From an uncultured bacterium (lineage in GTDB: Bacteria; Actinomycetota; Coriobacteriia; Coriobacteriales; Coriobacteriaceae): DNA of 5,830 bases. Below are positions 3,726 to 5,830 of the stretch, in pieces (positions within the stretch are counted from its first letter, which is position 1; each line of letters opens with the position of its first letter). Under the pieces are notes generated by a model. It did no database searches and was not told the DNA's origin. It saw nothing but the letters and a program-made list of their open reading frames with translations. Made by a program: the position numbers and the translations under genes. Where the stretch lies: contig CAJMSO010000126.1 in NCBI GenBank assembly GCA_905216075.1, forward strand, positions 1-5,830. The letters are read 5' to 3'.

Positions 3726-5830
3726 GTGAAGGATTCCGACCTCTCCGCAACGGCTGCGCGCGACGCCGCCCGCATCGTTTGGTTTAAGCGCTATCCCGCC
3801 AAGCAGACGCTCATCGCATTTTTGCTCGCCCTGCTGGCGACTACGGCGTTTTCCATCGATCCCGCCCCGGTGTCGAGCAATGCGGTCCTGGCGATCGACC
3901 CCAAGGCGACGGGCACGCTCTACGTGTGCTACGAGGTACTTCTCTCGTTTGCCGGCCATACCGACGCAGTGATGCTGCTCGCGCTTGCCTGCTTGCTCAC
4001 GCTGCCGTTTCGCTATGTGTTCTTTGGCCGCGGTGACGCTTGGCGCCCGTCGGTCGTGCTGCCATCGCTGTTCTTTGCCGTTTGCATGGTGTTCGGCCGT
4101 AGCTACGACCTTACCGATTCGGCAGAGATTGTGCTGGGCGACAAGGCACGCGTTATCTGCGCCTGGATTGGCGGCGCGGGCTGGATGCTTCTGGCGATTG
4201 TGGCCTTCTATCTGGCTTTTGAGTTTTTGGATTGGTTGAGCTCCCGCCGCATTCCGTTTTCGGAGACCCACTTTGGTCGCGTGTGGCGTGTTGCCCACGC
4301 CGTGCTCTCGGTCCATCCCTTTGTCGGGCCGTTTCTTGTGCTCATGATTGTCTGGGCGCCCACGCTTATCGCCTCGCTGCCCGGTCTCTTTATGGGAGAT
4401 ACGGGCGCGCAGATTCGCCAGTGGTTCAACTACCCCAACGGCACGAGTGACTACCTGCGTCTGCTCAATCCCAATGTGTTGCTCAACGGACATCACCCCG
4501 TGGTGCACACGGCTATCATCGGTTCGTGTGTGCAACTGGGGCTTTCGCTATTCAACAGCGCCAATGCGGGGCTTGCCATCTACACCTGTGCCCAATTTGT
4601 CATCACGGCCGCCTGCATGGCCTATTCCATATCGTCGCTGCGCAAGCTGGGCGTGAGCCTGCCGGTCCGCGGCGTCACCTTGCTGTTCTTTGCGTTTATG
4701 CCGATGTTCTCCAACTACGCGGCGCTGCTGACCAAAGACGTACTTTTCGCCGATGCGTTTTTGGTGCTGCTCGTTCCGACCGTCAAGCTCGTGGCATGTG
4801 GCCTGCCCCGTCGCGATGCCAATGCCGAGCGCGCGGGTGAACAGACGCCTGTGCTCTTTGCGCGCCACGACTGGCTGTTGCTCGTGCTGGGTGCCGTGGG
4901 TTCCACGTTTTTGCGCAATGGCGGCCTGGTCTTTCCGTTGGCGGCCTGCGTGATTGCGGCGGCGTTTTGCGCCTGGGACGCGCATGTGACCCGTCGCGTG
5001 GCCAAACAGTCTGGCGTCACGCCCTCGTACGCCACGTCGCGCTTCCGCTGGGTCGGCGTGCTCGCAGTGCTTGCGCTCTGCCTTGTCTCCAACATGTATT
5101 TCACCAAGGTATTTATGCCGGCGCACGATATCACGCCGGGCTCCAAGCGCGAGATCCTCTCGATTCCGTTTCAACAGACGGCACGCTTCGTCCAAAAGCA
5201 CGACGGCCTTAATTCGGGCGTTAACCCCAAGGTCAAAGACGATGGCACGATCGAGGAAGCTCCCTGCGACGGCTTGGTGACCGATGAGGAGCGCGCTGTG
5301 ATCGATCGGGTGCTTAAGTACGAGAACCTGGGCCGTCGCTACAACCCCGACAAGTCGGATGCCGTCAAAAACTGCTTTAATGAGTACGCCTCGCAGGAGG
5401 ACATCAAGGCCTATTTTGAGGTGTGGGCCCAGATGTTCAAAAAGGATCCCGAGTGCTATATCTCGGCGCTCATCAATAACTACTACGGCTACTTTTATCC
5501 GAGTGCCCGCGATGCGTGGGTCTACAGCACGGCGCGCAGTGCCGAGATCATGGCGAAGCCCGATAATCTCAAGTACTTCGACTTCCATCCGGTCGATAGC
5601 AAGGTTGTGCGCTGGTGCGACCACCTGATTAACCTGTATCGCGTGGCGGTGCAGCGCATCCCGTTTATCTCGCTCACCATGAGCTCGGCCACCTATGTGT
5701 GGATTATGATCGCCGTGGTGGTCTATCTGCTACGTCGTCATTCGTGGCGCGGGCTGGCCATTTGGGTGCCGCTGCTGGGCGTGCTCGCCGTGTGCCTGAT
5801 CGGTCCCTGCAACGGCTCGACCTACATGCG
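3726..5830 (+). CDS. Large polytopic membrane protein, DUF6020/GT-C glycosyltransferase-like, 3' end missing
   Basis: An uninterrupted frame of 701 residues runs off the right edge. It starts with GTG (3726-3728); AGAAAGG (3708-3714) lies 11 nt upstream, a rather long gap, but no better start is seen before the first membrane helix. Hydrophobic segments occur at about residues 26-44, 63-92, 109-124, 141-169, 193-220, 260-304, 313-352, 382-418, 441-460, 655-669 and 677-693. A hydrophilic block at about 465-640 is probably an extracellular domain. Conserved-looking motifs are GLFMGDTGAQIRQWFNYP (220-237) with Asp225, HHPVVHT (256-262), LLTKDVLF (334-341), FLRNGG (395-400) and, near the edge, GPCNGSTYMR (from 693). 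An acidic residue after an early helix, an HP..HT loop and a KD motif resemble GT-C lipid-linked-sugar glycosyltransferases, and the overall pattern recalls the DUF6020 family. A cell-surface glycan role is inference; no substrate can be named. Confidence 0.75.
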   Translation, partial: MKDSDLSATAARDAARIVWFKRYPAKQTLIAFLLALLATTAFSIDPAPVSSNAVLAIDPKATGTLYVCYEVLLSFAGHTDAVMLLALACLLTLPFRYVFFGRGDAWRPSVVLPSLFFAVCMVFGRSYDLTDSAEIVLGDKARVICAWIGGAGWMLLAIVAFYLAFEFLDWLSSRRIPFSETHFGRVWRVAHAVLSVHPFVGPFLVLMIVWAPTLIASLPGLFMGDTGAQIRQWFNYPNGTSDYLRLLNPNVLLNGHHPVVHTAIIGSCVQLGLSLFNSANAGLAIYTCAQFVITAACMAYSISSLRKLGVSLPVRGVTLLFFAFMPMFSNYAALLTKDVLFADAFLVLLVPTVKLVACGLPRRDANAERAGEQTPVLFARHDWLLLVLGAVGSTFLRNGGLVFPLAACVIAAAFCAWDAHVTRRVAKQSGVTPSYATSRFRWVGVLAVLALCLVSNMYFTKVFMPAHDITPGSKREILSIPFQQTARFVQKHDGLNSGVNPKVKDDGTIEEAPCDGLVTDEERAVIDRVLKYENLGRRYNPDKSDAVKNCFNEYASQEDIKAYFEVWAQMFKKDPECYISALINNYYGYFYPSARDAWVYSTARSAEIMAKPDNLKYFDFHPVDSKVVRWCDHLINLYRVAVQRIPFISLTMSSATYVWIMIAVVVYLLRRHSWRGLAIWVPLLGVLAVCLIGPCNGSTYM

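Noticed and set aside
4548..5624. A 358-residue open frame on the minus strand inside the large membrane protein gene
   Set aside because: It is antisense to a continuous frame with membrane helices and family motifs. Its translation is rich in Arg, His, Gly and Gln without any domain, as expected of a shadow in GC-biased codons.
1..5830. Search for tRNA, rRNA, CRISPR repeats, toxin-antitoxin pairs, phage or transposase genes
   Set aside because: No cloverleaf, regular spaced repeat, small gene pair or transposase motif was seen by eye on either strand.

Overview
The window looks like a chromosomal segment of a high-GC Gram-positive bacterium, most likely an actinobacterium of the class Coriobacteriia and perhaps Collinsella. 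The clues are the high GC content, strong GC bias at third codon positions, two GTG starts, AGGAG-type ribosome binding sites and the short GGGACAGG intergenic hairpins. This placement is inference from sequence style and recall, not from a search. No rRNA, tRNA, CRISPR array, phage gene or complete insertion sequence is visible.

Layout from left to right: (1) On the minus strand, the first 177 residues of an OPT-family oligopeptide transporter run off the left edge. (2) A divergent intergenic region of 202 bases carries -10-like elements on both strands and one copy of a 29-base dispersed repeat. (3) On the plus strand come coaX (type III pantothenate kinase), a dCMP deaminase with its own extended -10 promoter, a single-domain NifU-like Fe-S protein with a GTG start, and lgt (prolipoprotein diacylglyceryl transferase). 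(4) After lgt is a 146-base gap holding two hairpins in opposite orientation; their stems are unrelated but their loops share one octamer. (5) A large polytopic membrane protein resembling DUF6020/GT-C glycosyltransferase-like proteins starts with GTG and runs off the right edge.

The plus-strand genes are housekeeping functions: coenzyme A synthesis, dUMP/dTTP supply, Fe-S cluster delivery and lipoprotein lipidation. Gaps of 83 to 174 bases and hairpins separate them, so they look like a row of mostly separate transcription units rather than a tight operon. The last gene probably acts at the cell envelope.

The most unusual content is between the genes. Two near-identical copies of a 28-29 base sequence lie about 1.5 kb apart in opposite orientation. 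A pair of GGGACAGG-loop hairpins follows lgt. A GGGAC-containing hairpin covers the -35 region of the deaminase promoter. A perfect 16-bp GC palindrome lies just before the NifU-like gene. No complete new defence or mobile system is visible; the small repeats are the best candidates for something poorly described.
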